A program made the position numbers and the translations under genes. The notes under the pieces were generated by a model. That model saw only the letters and a list, made by a program, of their open reading frames with translations, was not told where the DNA came from and ran no database searches. Below, piece by piece: positions 18,057 through 27,144 of a stretch of 64,000 bases of DNA (within the stretch, counting starts at the first letter, position 1; each line of letters begins with the position of its first letter). Source of the stretch: Kaistella sp. SH40-3. GTDB taxonomy: Bacteria > Bacteroidota > Bacteroidia > Flavobacteriales > Weeksellaceae. The DNA lies in the NCBI RefSeq assembly GCF_030686865.1, contig NZ_JAQYUS010000002.1, forward strand, positions 124,001 through 188,000, in the 5' to 3' direction.

Positions 18057-20198
18057 ATGAATAGAAAGAATATATTGCTCGCTGCAATACTTTTACCTGC
18101 CGTGATGGCTTTTGCCCAACAGTACGGTGGAATGTGGATTCCCACAGAACTTAATGAAAAGGAAATGAAAGATTTAGGAATGAAAATTTCTGCAAAACAA
18201 ATTTTCGATTCCTCAAAACCGAGTATTAAAGATGCCGTTGTACAATTTAATGGTGGATGTACTGCCGAAATTATTTCGCCACAAGGTTTATTATTAACGA
18301 ATCACCACTGTGGGTACGGTATTATTCAAAAACATTCTTCCGTTGAACATGATTATTTGAGTGATGGTTTCTGGGCGAAAGATATGAACGGAGAATTACC
18401 GAATCCTGGTGTTACCGTAGATTTCATCGCAGATATTAAAGAAGTTACCGGACAAGTTTTGGCTGGAACACAAAATTTAGATGATAAAGCAAGTCAAGCA
18501 ATGATTGACAAAAATTTGGAAACTGTAAAAGCAGGTTTCAAATTAGAACCTTGGCAAAAAGTAATCATTAAACCAATGTATTACGGAAATAAATATTATG
18601 CTTTCATCATCGAGACTTATAAAGACATTCGTTTGGTTGGAGCACCGCCAAGTTCGATTGGTAAATTTGGTTCTGATACCGATAATTGGGTTTGGCCAAG
18701 ACATACAGGAGATTTTTCCATGTTCAGAATCTATGCTGACAAAGACAATAAACCGGCAGAATATTCGAAAGACAATATTCCGTACAAACCAAAATATTTC
18801 TTACCCATTTCTATAATAGACAAAAAGGAAAACGACTTCACTTTTGTATTTGGATTCCCGGGGAGAACGACTGAATATTTACCTGCAATTGCAGTAGAAA
18901 AGGTAATGACAGAAACTGATCCAGCAATGATTGAAGTGCGTGAAGTTGCCTTGAAAACACTGAACGAAAAAATGCGTACGAATGCAGAAACCAGAATTAA
19001 ATATGCATCAAAATACGCTTCTGTAGCCAATTACTGGAAAAAATGGATTGGTGAAGTTGAAGGTTTGAAAAAATCTGATGCTGTAGGTAAAAAGAAAAAA
19101 TACGAGCAAACATTAATTGCAAAAAATCCTACGATTAAACCTACGATTGACCAACTGAATAATTTATATAACGAGCAGTCTCCCTATTCACTGAACCGTT
19201 CTTACTATTCGGAAGTGATGAGAAATGCAGAAACTTTGTCGTTGGCAAATCAGTATCTCAATTTTATGCAAAGTTATGAAGCAGGAAAAATTAATGATCA
19301 AACATTAACTGCTTTCAAAAATAGATTAAGTGGAATTTACAAGGATTATGATGGTGAATTAGATGCAAAAGTTACAGCACAATTGTTGGCTCTATATGCT
19401 GACAAAACTCCAGCAAAATTTTTACCATCAAATTTCAATGAATTAAAAGACGTTAATAAAAATATAGCAACCGTAGAGAACTGGTCTAAAAAATCTGTGA
19501 TTACAGGAAGAGGATCTCTTAATGGAGCAAATGCTACAAAAGATATTGATAAAGTATTTGCTAATCCAGCAGAACTTATTAAAAATCTGAAAAACGATCC
19601 GATTATTCAGTTGACTTCTGCAATGAAGGAAACTTATATGACAACAACAGATGCAAAATATCTTGAACTTCAGGCACAGATTGATGTGCTTCAAAAGAAA
19701 TTTATGGCGCAACAAATGGAAACAGATAAAAACCGCAAATTCTTCCCCGATGCGAATTCTACGCTTCGTGTAACTTACGGACAGGTGAAAGGTTCCAATC
19801 CAAGAGATGCAGTTAGTTATGGGTACCAAACGCACTTAGAAGGCGCTATGGAAAAATATGTTCCAGGTGATTATGAATTCGATGTTCCGAAAAAATTGGT
19901 TAATCTTTATGATGCAAAAGATTACGGAATATATAAAGATAAAACGGGCGATGTTCCTGTAAACTTTACCGCAACAAACCATACGACAGGAGGAAACTCT
20001 GGTAGTCCAGCATTAGATGCGAAAGGAAATTTAATTGGTTTAAATTTCGACAGACAGTGGGAAGGAACAATGAGTGATATTAATTTCGACCCTCGTTTTA
20101 GCAGAAATATTATGGTGGACACCAAATACATTCTGTTCATTGTTGATAAATATGCAGACGCAAAATGGCTGCTGAACGAAATGAAAATTGTGAAGTAA
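18057..20198 (+). CDS. S46 family dipeptidyl peptidase, DPP11-like
   Basis: A 713-residue secreted exopeptidase with signal peptide (likely cut after AFAQ near 21). Serine-protease motifs are LLLTNHHCGYG (His at 83-84) and TTGGNSGSPAL with the nucleophile Ser648. Arg666 in NFDRQWEGTMSD stands where, as I recall, Porphyromonas DPP11 has the Arg that selects Asp/Glu at P1, while DPP7 has Gly. DPP11-type activity is therefore predicted. The enzyme works in the periplasm, releasing acidic dipeptides during peptide-based growth. A terminator hairpin follows 24 bases after the stop. Confidence 0.9.
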   Translation: MNRKNILLAAILLPAVMAFAQQYGGMWIPTELNEKEMKDLGMKISAKQIFDSSKPSIKDAVVQFNGGCTAEIISPQGLLLTNHHCGYGIIQKHSSVEHDYLSDGFWAKDMNGELPNPGVTVDFIADIKEVTGQVLAGTQNLDDKASQAMIDKNLETVKAGFKLEPWQKVIIKPMYYGNKYYAFIIETYKDIRLVGAPPSSIGKFGSDTDNWVWPRHTGDFSMFRIYADKDNKPAEYSKDNIPYKPKYFLPISIIDKKENDFTFVFGFPGRTTEYLPAIAVEKVMTETDPAMIEVREVALKTLNEKMRTNAETRIKYASKYASVANYWKKWIGEVEGLKKSDAVGKKKKYEQTLIAKNPTIKPTIDQLNNLYNEQSPYSLNRSYYSEVMRNAETLSLANQYLNFMQSYEAGKINDQTLTAFKNRLSGIYKDYDGELDAKVTAQLLALYADKTPAKFLPSNFNELKDVNKNIATVENWSKKSVITGRGSLNGANATKDIDKVFANPAELIKNLKNDPIIQLTSAMKETYMTTTDAKYLELQAQIDVLQKKFMAQQMETDKNRKFFPDANSTLRVTYGQVKGSNPRDAVSYGYQTHLEGAMEKYVPGDYEFDVPKKLVNLYDAKDYGIYKDKTGDVPVNFTATNHTTGGNSGSPALDAKGNLIGLNFDRQWEGTMSDINFDPRFSRNIMVDTKYILFIVDKYADAKWLLNEMKIVK

Positions 20199-20222
20199 TT
20201 TTTCACAAAAATCAACATTTAT

Positions 20223-20254
20223 AAATCCCATGATGTTATTCATGGGATTTTTTT
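20223..20254 (+). terminator. Terminator of the S46 peptidase gene
   Basis: AAATCCCATGA pairs with TCATGGGATTT over a 6-base loop and is followed by a run of eight T. It ends right before the next promoter box at 20256. Confidence 0.85.
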
Positions 20255-20255
20255 C

Positions 20256-20263
20256 TAAATTTG
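20256..20263 (+). promoter_or_regulatory. -7 box of the deacetylase-GNAT operon
   Basis: TAAATTTG matches TAnnTTTG exactly. Transcription would begin around 20268-20271, just at the candidate start codons (20267, 20273), so the message is leaderless or nearly so. Confidence 0.6.
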
Positions 20264-20266
20264 AAT

Positions 20267-21271
20267 ATGGCAATGAAAAAGCACCTCATCAATTTTTCTG
20301 CAAAAATTCAATCAGATGATTTTGAAAAAACTTATCCTTTAGATTATTGTATCCCTGTTTATCATGCGGTTTCTAACTTTCATTTGCCTCATCTTAAGCA
20401 TATCATCAATTATAAAAGTGAAAAAGAATTTGAAAAAGATTTAGAAATTTTGTCGCAAAATTTTCAATTCTTGAATTGGAATGAATTTAAAGATTTCAGA
20501 AACGGAAATTTTAAACCTAAAAAGAAAATTGCCTTACTTACTTTTGATGATGGTTTGTCTGAGTTTCATGATGTTGTAGTCCCTATTTTAGAACGAAAAG
20601 GAATCTATGCCATCAACTTTATTAACCCTAAATTTATCGATAATAAAGATTTAATGTACCGTTGTAAAGCCAGTTTACTCATCGAAAGAATTTTGCAAAG
20701 TGATAAAAAACCGCTGAATGTATTTGATGATATTATCGGAAATGATAAATTAAAAAAACTATTCATTCGAAAAATCCATGGCATGACATATTCTGAACCG
20801 GAAAGATTAGACGGTTTAGCAAAACATTTTAGAGAAAACTTCAACGATTTCCTCGTCAAATATAAACCTTATATGACTTTAGAGCAACTGAAAGCAGTGA
20901 CTAAAAAAGGATTCGGGATTTCTAATCACGGTTTCGATCATCCACTTTATCATGAATTAAATTTGGAAGAGCAAATTCTGAATACGACTCAATCTTACGA
21001 TTATTTAAATGAAAATGATTTCATCACAGAAAGTTTCGCTTTTCCGTTCACTGATTTCGGTGTAAAGCAGGAATTCTTTGAGAAAATTTTTTCTACCAAT
21101 GATCTATTTTGTAGTTTTGGTTCTGCTGGATTAAAACGGGATAGTTTCGACAAAAATTTGCAGCGAATTCCCATGGAAAAAGGAAAAGATGCGAATCAAA
21201 TTTTAAAGGAAGAAATTGCCTATTTCAATCTTAAAAAATTGCTCAATAAAAATACGATTTACCGGAAATGA
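20267..21271 (+). CDS. Polysaccharide deacetylase (NodB homology) family protein
   Basis: About 334 residues. The frame is open from a TTG at 20261, but that codon overlaps the -7 box; ATG at 20267 or 20273 is more likely. NodB motif 1 is LLTFDDGLSEFHD and motif 2 is SNHGFDHP, giving the Asp and two His metal ligands of CE4 deacetylases. There is no signal peptide, so the enzyme is probably cytosolic and acts on a precursor or sugar-linked intermediate rather than on a finished polymer. The following GNAT gene overlaps it by 4 bases, so the two are one operon. The pair recalls gene sets for surface-glycan modification, but the substrate is unknown. Confidence 0.85.
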   Translation: MAMKKHLINFSAKIQSDDFEKTYPLDYCIPVYHAVSNFHLPHLKHIINYKSEKEFEKDLEILSQNFQFLNWNEFKDFRNGNFKPKKKIALLTFDDGLSEFHDVVVPILERKGIYAINFINPKFIDNKDLMYRCKASLLIERILQSDKKPLNVFDDIIGNDKLKKLFIRKIHGMTYSEPERLDGLAKHFRENFNDFLVKYKPYMTLEQLKAVTKKGFGISNHGFDHPLYHELNLEEQILNTTQSYDYLNENDFITESFAFPFTDFGVKQEFFEKIFSTNDLFCSFGSAGLKRDSFDKNLQRIPMEKGKDANQILKEEIAYFNLKKLLNKNTIYRK

Positions 21272-22344
21272 TTACGCTGAAATGTCTCAATAAAAAAGAT
21301 TTAGAAGAATTTGTACTTTCTGGAACCTATCAATCTTTTGATTTTTTACCGATTACGAAACATCGCGCCTTGTCTCAAATTAAAAACCCCAACGCTGCCG
21401 ACGATGATATTTTGCTCACTTTAGCTTTTGAAGGTGATCAACTTGCGGGATATTTAGGATCGTTTCCCGATCAGTTAATGCTGGAAAAGAATCCGTTGAA
21501 ATATGCTTGGTTAAGCACAATATTTGTGAGCGAAAATTTTCGTGGGAAAAGAATTGCCCAACAATTACTCGACAAAATTTTTGAAAAATACGACGGAAAA
21601 ATTGCCCTGACCGAGTTTACCAAAGAAGCCGAAAGTTTGTATGCCAAGACGAAAAAGTTTGAATATATCTCCCCAAAAATTGGCAAACGATTTTATTTCA
21701 GAACAGATTTTGAAACCTTGCTTCCTAATAAAAAACCACAATTTGGAACCTTAAAACCAGCATTAAAAATAACAGATTCTTTATTGAATGTTGCAATTTC
21801 ATTTCGTTTAAAATTAACCAAAAAGAAAGAAGTTAATTTTGAAATCTCCAAGATTATTGATGAAGAGAGCGAAAAATTTATCGAGCATTTTCCGAAAAAA
21901 AGAACTGTGGAAAACCTCCGTTGGATTATGAAGAATCCTTGGGTTTTAGAAGGAAATGAACTTGAAAATAAATATCAATTTTCTTCGATTTCTAAGGAAT
22001 TTAATTATTATTGGATTAAGATTTTTGATGAAAATAAAGTTTTAAAAACAGTTGCACTTTTACAGACAAGAGATTTGAATTTGAAAATTCCTTATTTATT
22101 TTCTGTTGGTAATTTAGATGATTTCACTTATTTTTTAGAAAATTTCATTCAAGAAAAAAAGATAAAAACATTAATTTCTTACCACACTAAACTCAATGAA
22201 AAATTAAGCGCCAAAAGTTTTCCTAAAATTTATAAAAAAGAGGCGGAAAGAAGATATCTGTTCCATAAAAATTTGATGAAATTAGTCCCCGAAAATTACG
22301 ATCTCAATTTTCAAGATGGAGATGGTGATCCTATTTTTACATAA
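21268..22344 (+). CDS. GNAT family N-acetyltransferase
   Basis: A 358-residue protein with a GNAT domain at about 1-150; the acetyl-CoA loop is FVSENFRGKRIAQQLLDKIF around residue 90. The C-terminal 200 residues have no motif that I recognise, and may be a second, degenerate acyltransferase domain. The ATG overlaps the deacetylase stop (ATGA), so the two are translationally coupled. Deacetylation followed by re-acylation of an amino sugar is a reasonable guess for the pair. Confidence 0.78.
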   Translation: MITLKCLNKKDLEEFVLSGTYQSFDFLPITKHRALSQIKNPNAADDDILLTLAFEGDQLAGYLGSFPDQLMLEKNPLKYAWLSTIFVSENFRGKRIAQQLLDKIFEKYDGKIALTEFTKEAESLYAKTKKFEYISPKIGKRFYFRTDFETLLPNKKPQFGTLKPALKITDSLLNVAISFRLKLTKKKEVNFEISKIIDEESEKFIEHFPKKRTVENLRWIMKNPWVLEGNELENKYQFSSISKEFNYYWIKIFDENKVLKTVALLQTRDLNLKIPYLFSVGNLDDFTYFLENFIQEKKIKTLISYHTKLNEKLSAKSFPKIYKKEAERRYLFHKNLMKLVPENYDLNFQDGDGDPIFT

Positions 22345-22377
22345 AAAAACTATTTGAGAAACCATTCCCATAAAAAA

Positions 22378-22400
22378 AATTCCGGAAAATTTCCGGAATT
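22378..22400 (-). terminator. Hairpin terminator after the beta-barrel gene
   Basis: AATTCCGGAAA and TTTCCGGAATT form a near-perfect palindrome. On the minus strand it is followed by an eight-base T run, so it ends the 22634-24082 transcript, and it also lies just past the GNAT gene. Confidence 0.7.
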
Positions 22401-22633
22401 AATGTTTTCATAGTTATTAGTTCAGTTTTTTTTTACAATGTCGAAATAACGAGTGTTATGTTATGGATGACATTGCAAATATGCGACAAAAACCTTTACT
22501 AAGAAAGGGCGAAATCACCCTATTTTCAAACATAAAATGCTTTTTCATTTTAAAAACATTAATAAAATAGATGGTATTTATTAAATGAGGTTTCTTGCAA
22601 AAAATAAGGAAATAGGAAAATTATAGAATAATT

Positions 22634-24082
22634 TTATTTACAATTACAGTTTGCTCTGCGGTGTCGCTTCAACTCATTATCCCAAAACGGATATAATTTA
22701 ATTGCTATATAAAAATCACCGGAATGTAATTTCTTCTGTTTAAAGATTAAAGGAAATACATTTTCACTACCTAAAATCAAAGGTCCAATTCTCAAATATC
22801 CACCAAACTGAATTTGTCTGTATTCATACATCGAAACCGAAGCTCCATAACCAACACTTGGTTTTTGTACGGTGTAAGAGACATTCAAGATATTCGAGCG
22901 TTTTAGAGAATTTTCGAAAACAGGAATTCGCTGAATCCAGTCGGCATTTAAAAATTGATGTTCGCCAATATTTTTACTTACATTAAAATGAAGACTTGTT
23001 GGTAATCCTATGATGAAATCAGTTCCTTGGAAGGAAGTATTTTCATCACCGTAAACTTCTTTACTCAAAAGTTTCAAATACTGCCCTGGACTTTTAAACT
23101 TTGTATTTTTAAGGTTTTGGTTATTTTCAAGTTCCAAAGGTGAACCTTGCAAACGATGATTTTCTCCTTCAAAATGAACAGAACCAAAGTCTATGATATT
23201 AAAACTAGCTTTGAAATTATAATCTTCTGCATCTTCATCACGATCCAAAAATGTTAACCCAAAATCCAACCCCAATCCTTTACCTCGCTGCTTGTATTCA
23301 TACTTTTCGGTCTCGAAATTATAGTTCGTAGCAAAACTAGTTTCCACATCATAATCAGAAGCCACAATCGATTTTTGACTTATGCCATTCACATCCGTAG
23401 ATGATCTCGACAATTGAAAAGGAAGTTTACTTTCTAGTTTCAAAGCATCTAAGCCGATTTCATATTTTAAATTTCCGCCAATAATCCACTGGTAATCTGA
23501 ATTCGGAAATATTTCTGTGGTTAAATTTAAACCGATTTCACCCCAATTCATTAAATTTATTTTCAACGGATTTAAATGATATAATTCTGGTTCTAATATA
23601 TTCTGGTTTCCGAATCTTAAATAATTGTCAATTTTAATTGCTGAACTTTGAGTTCGTAATCTAGAGAAAACTCCAGCGGAGAAATTCTTCTCTTTTATTT
23701 TAAATTTAATTTGAAATGAAGGTCCCAAAACATCGGAACTTAAGTGGTAATTACCGACTTCTTTATTGTAGAAATCAAAAATGTTGGGTGTGTTTTCCCC
23801 AGTTCTGTTCTGTTTAATACTGGCTGATTCTATTTCAGCATTTCGAAGTCCTAAAAAACTTTGTTGAGAAATATAGCCATAATCATTTTGCAAAAACACC
23901 TCTTCAGCGAGAATATTCACATCCCAAGGATTAGGATTCAGAAACGGCTGAGTCGGCGAAATAACCACTGAACTTATTCCACTAAACTTATCGTTGCTAA
24001 ACAATATAGATTCTTGAGCCTGAAAGCAATAAGAAAATTGAATACAACAAAAAGCAACGATATATTTAAAAGAATGCCTCAC
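22634..24082 (-). CDS. Outer-membrane beta-barrel protein, DUF5723-like
   Basis: A 482-residue protein with a signal peptide ending at about CFQAQ (23). After it, the motif NPNPWDVNILAEEVFLQNDYGYIS, followed by alternating beta strands, looks like the DUF5723 family of Bacteroidota outer-membrane proteins (tentative, from memory). The C-terminal part (YGASVSMYEYRQIQFGGYLRIGPL and GDFYIAIKLYPF) is typical of beta-barrel strands. The tail ends in a basic, Cys-containing segment after the last strand. It probably sits in the outer membrane as a single-gene unit; its role is unknown. Confidence 0.65.
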   Translation of the reverse strand: MRHSFKYIVAFCCIQFSYCFQAQESILFSNDKFSGISSVVISPTQPFLNPNPWDVNILAEEVFLQNDYGYISQQSFLGLRNAEIESASIKQNRTGENTPNIFDFYNKEVGNYHLSSDVLGPSFQIKFKIKEKNFSAGVFSRLRTQSSAIKIDNYLRFGNQNILEPELYHLNPLKINLMNWGEIGLNLTTEIFPNSDYQWIIGGNLKYEIGLDALKLESKLPFQLSRSSTDVNGISQKSIVASDYDVETSFATNYNFETEKYEYKQRGKGLGLDFGLTFLDRDEDAEDYNFKASFNIIDFGSVHFEGENHRLQGSPLELENNQNLKNTKFKSPGQYLKLLSKEVYGDENTSFQGTDFIIGLPTSLHFNVSKNIGEHQFLNADWIQRIPVFENSLKRSNILNVSYTVQKPSVGYGASVSMYEYRQIQFGGYLRIGPLILGSENVFPLIFKQKKLHSGDFYIAIKLYPFWDNELKRHRRANCNCK

Positions 24083-24120
24083 TCATTTAAAACAATTTTT
24101 TTTAAATTTTAGTATAAACA

Positions 24121-24149
24121 AAAAAAAGTGAAACCGAAGTTTCACTTTT
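24121..24149 (-). terminator. Terminator of the M16 peptidase gene
   Basis: AAAAGTGAAAC pairs with GTTTCACTTTT around a CGAA loop. On the minus strand it is followed by seven or more T. Confidence 0.84.
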
Positions 24150-24174
24150 ACATTTCTATGAGTTTACTTAAGAA

Positions 24175-27090
24175 TTAATATCCGAAGATTTCTTCTAAAG
24201 TCACTTCGTGGAATTTGCCCATTTTATTAAGCGCATCCATATTTAAGTTTTCTTTTTTACCGATAATCGCGGTGTTGTATTTCAATGGCTTCATTTGTGA
24301 ATCATAGAAATTCGTTAGATCTGCCAAAGATAGTTTTTCAACCTCCCTATAAATATCTTTTCTTAAATCGTAATCAACTCCTAACTTTTTCAGGTTTAAT
24401 TGATTGAAGTAAATGTTGGTTCTATTGATTCTACCAGAAGCAATTTGTTTTAACGCTGCATTTTTAGCATTGTTAAACTGTGCTGGAATTTGAGGAAGAT
24501 TAGCCATCAACTCATCCATTGCAGTAACTGCTTGTGGAAGTTTATTTGCCTGCGTTCCAATATAAGTAGTCACATAGTCAGGATGATTTAATTCTCCACT
24601 GGAAGCATAAGAAACATATGCTGAATAAGCTAAACTCTTACTTTCACGAATTTCCTGGAACACGATTGAAGATAATCCTCTACCGAAATATTCATTGAAA
24701 ACACTGATTTTCCCAAGGTTGCTTAAATTCACATTCGGACCTTTTGCTACTTTACTCATTTCGGTTTGCACCATATCGTAATTCGTAAAATATACGTTTC
24801 CGCTTGTTGCTGGTTCAGCATATTCTTTTTTCGCCGGAACTTTAATCGATTCCTTTTCTACAAATGGTTTCGCATATCTTTTAAAGTTGTTAAAATCTTG
24901 ACCGTAGAAGAAAATCTCATAAGGCATTTTTAACAGATTCTGAATTTTTTTGGTCATATCTACAGAGTTAATCGCTTCTAGCTGCTCTTTAGAAAGCACA
25001 TCTGAAAAACGAGAATCTTTACCATATTTAGCATAGTTAGACAAAGCAGCCATAATTCTACCTTTGTCTTTTTTAGCAACTTCACGACCTTCTAAAATTG
25101 TTTTTACGTTTTCTTCATACACTTTCTGATCAGGTTTTGCATTCTTCATCCAGTCTTTTAATAACTCGATTGCTTTTGGCATATTCTCTTCTAAACCACT
25201 GAGAGAAATTCTTAACTGATCTTGTGAGGTTCTGAAATCATTAGAAATACCCAATTTGAAGAATTCCTTTCTCAAGTCTTCTGCAGATAATTTGTTGGTT
25301 CCTAAATATTGTAATACTTGAGTTGCCAAACCTAATTCTTTATCATTATCACTTCCGAAAGGGAAAATAAAATGCGCCTCGGCAATATCGTTGTATTTGT
25401 TATGAACGAAACTTACTTTTTTACCACTGATTTTATCAGTTTTAATGACTTTCGCATAATCAATAAATTCAGGTTTAATTTCAGAAGATTTCTCTGCTAA
25501 AATACTTTTCAAAAAAGGAGATTGTTCTTCTCTGTTTAATTTAATTGGGGTAATTCCTGGATTTTCTACACGAACCAATTTATCATTTACGCCTTTTTCT
25601 TTTTTAATGATTACGTAATTGTCTTTAAAAAATTCGTTTGCAAATTTTACAACGTCATCTTTTGTAATTTTCTCATATTCATTAATTTCGTTAAGTTCTT
25701 GCTCCCAAGTTCTGTCGTTAATGTAACTTCCGTATAATGACGTTGCCAATCCATCAGCAGTTTCATAGGTTTTCATGCGCTGAATTTTCATATCATTAAT
25801 GATTGCAGGAATCAACCAATCTGGAAATTCTCCTTTTTTCACTAATTCTATTTGATCCAACATTAATTTTTTTGCTTCGTCAAAAGTTTGATCATTTTTC
25901 GGAACGATAATTAATGAAAAACTTCCATAATTTTTAAACGCTGATTCGTAAGCCATTGCTCGCAAAGCTTTCTGTTGTTGGTTGATGTTTAAATCAATCA
26001 AACCAGAATCTCCAGAGTTGGTCAGGATATTTCCTACGATATCTGCAAGTCTCGCATTCTGAGTTCCATAAGAATCAGATCTCCAAGACATTTGTAACCT
26101 TGGTGTAGAAGGACTTTTTACCGTTCTTTCTACAATTTTGGTCATTGGTTTTTCAATAATGGTTTCTTTTTTCGGTAATTCTTTGTATTCAAAACTTCCG
26201 AAATATTGATCAACCAGTTTAATCGTTTTGTCGTAATCCAAATCTCCAACTAAAACCATTGCGTAGTTATTCGGCACGTAATATTCATCAAAATATTTGT
26301 GAATTGCCACCATTGATGGGTTTTTCAAATGCTCTGATTTTCCGATTGTTGTTTGTTGTCCATTTGGATGGGTTGGAAAAAGCGCATCCATTAATTCGTA
26401 ATTCACCAAGCGCCCGTCATTATCCTGAGCACGGTTAAATTCTTCATAAACTGCTTCTAACTCGGTATGAAACAATCTTAAAGTTAATTCGGAAAATCTC
26501 TCTTTCTCAACTTTCAACCATTTTTCCAGTTCGTTATTAGGAATATTATTTTTATAAACGGTTTCATCTAACCAAGTATGCGCATTCGTTCCAGAAGCTC
26601 CAAGTGAAGAAATCGCTTTGTCATATTCGTTGGCAATTGCGTATTTACTTGCTTCTTGGGAAACCTCATCTATTTTTTTATAGATTGCTTTCTTTTTTTC
26701 TGGATCCTGTTCTGCTTTGTGCTGTTCGTACAAATTAGAGATCTGATCCAAAAGTGGTTTTTCTTTTGCCCAGTTTGCAGTTGCCAATTTCGATGTTCCT
26801 TTAAACATCATATGTTCCAGGTAATGCGCTAAACCTGTATTATCGGCAGGATCATTATTACTTCCCGTTCTTACAGGAATATAAGTTTGGATTTTGGGAG
26901 CATCATCGTTTTTCGCGAGGAAAACTTTTAATCCATTTTTCAGAGTATAAATCCTAACCCCAGTTTTATCATTGGTTACGGTTTCGTATTGATAACCGCC
27001 GTTGTCTGTTAATTTTGTGGTTTCAAATTTTTGTGCGTTACTCATGCTAAGTACTCCGATCATTGCAATTGTTGTTAAGATCTTCTTCAT
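24175..27090 (-). CDS. M16 family zinc metallopeptidase (two-domain, pitrilysin type)
   Basis: A 971-residue protein with signal peptide (cut near SMSNAQ, 20). The inverted zinc motif is HYLEH (His89, Glu92, His93), with a distal Glu in ELEAVYEEF about 110 residues later. The C-terminal half (from about 545) is a second M16 fold without HxxEH but with the usual peptide-clamp region near IRESKSLAYSAYVSY. Length and architecture match periplasmic insulinase-like peptidases. It is 54 bases downstream of aspA on the same strand, so some co-transcription is possible. Confidence 0.92.
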   Translation of the reverse strand: MKKILTTIAMIGVLSMSNAQKFETTKLTDNGGYQYETVTNDKTGVRIYTLKNGLKVFLAKNDDAPKIQTYIPVRTGSNNDPADNTGLAHYLEHMMFKGTSKLATANWAKEKPLLDQISNLYEQHKAEQDPEKKKAIYKKIDEVSQEASKYAIANEYDKAISSLGASGTNAHTWLDETVYKNNIPNNELEKWLKVEKERFSELTLRLFHTELEAVYEEFNRAQDNDGRLVNYELMDALFPTHPNGQQTTIGKSEHLKNPSMVAIHKYFDEYYVPNNYAMVLVGDLDYDKTIKLVDQYFGSFEYKELPKKETIIEKPMTKIVERTVKSPSTPRLQMSWRSDSYGTQNARLADIVGNILTNSGDSGLIDLNINQQQKALRAMAYESAFKNYGSFSLIIVPKNDQTFDEAKKLMLDQIELVKKGEFPDWLIPAIINDMKIQRMKTYETADGLATSLYGSYINDRTWEQELNEINEYEKITKDDVVKFANEFFKDNYVIIKKEKGVNDKLVRVENPGITPIKLNREEQSPFLKSILAEKSSEIKPEFIDYAKVIKTDKISGKKVSFVHNKYNDIAEAHFIFPFGSDNDKELGLATQVLQYLGTNKLSAEDLRKEFFKLGISNDFRTSQDQLRISLSGLEENMPKAIELLKDWMKNAKPDQKVYEENVKTILEGREVAKKDKGRIMAALSNYAKYGKDSRFSDVLSKEQLEAINSVDMTKKIQNLLKMPYEIFFYGQDFNNFKRYAKPFVEKESIKVPAKKEYAEPATSGNVYFTNYDMVQTEMSKVAKGPNVNLSNLGKISVFNEYFGRGLSSIVFQEIRESKSLAYSAYVSYASSGELNHPDYVTTYIGTQANKLPQAVTAMDELMANLPQIPAQFNNAKNAALKQIASGRINRTNIYFNQLNLKKLGVDYDLRKDIYREVEKLSLADLTNFYDSQMKPLKYNTAIIGKKENLNMDALNKMGKFHEVTLEEIFGY

Positions 27091-27144
27091 TAATTATTTT
27101 AAATTATGGATTATTAGTTATAAGTCATCCATTTCTGCTGAAAG

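Noticed and set aside
19443-19835. Minus-strand ORF (130 codons) inside the S46 peptidase gene
   Set aside because: Cys/Phe/His-rich antisense shadow.
24175-27090. Second zinc site in the C-terminal half of the M16 peptidase
   Set aside because: No HxxEH exists there; an inactive second half is normal for this family.
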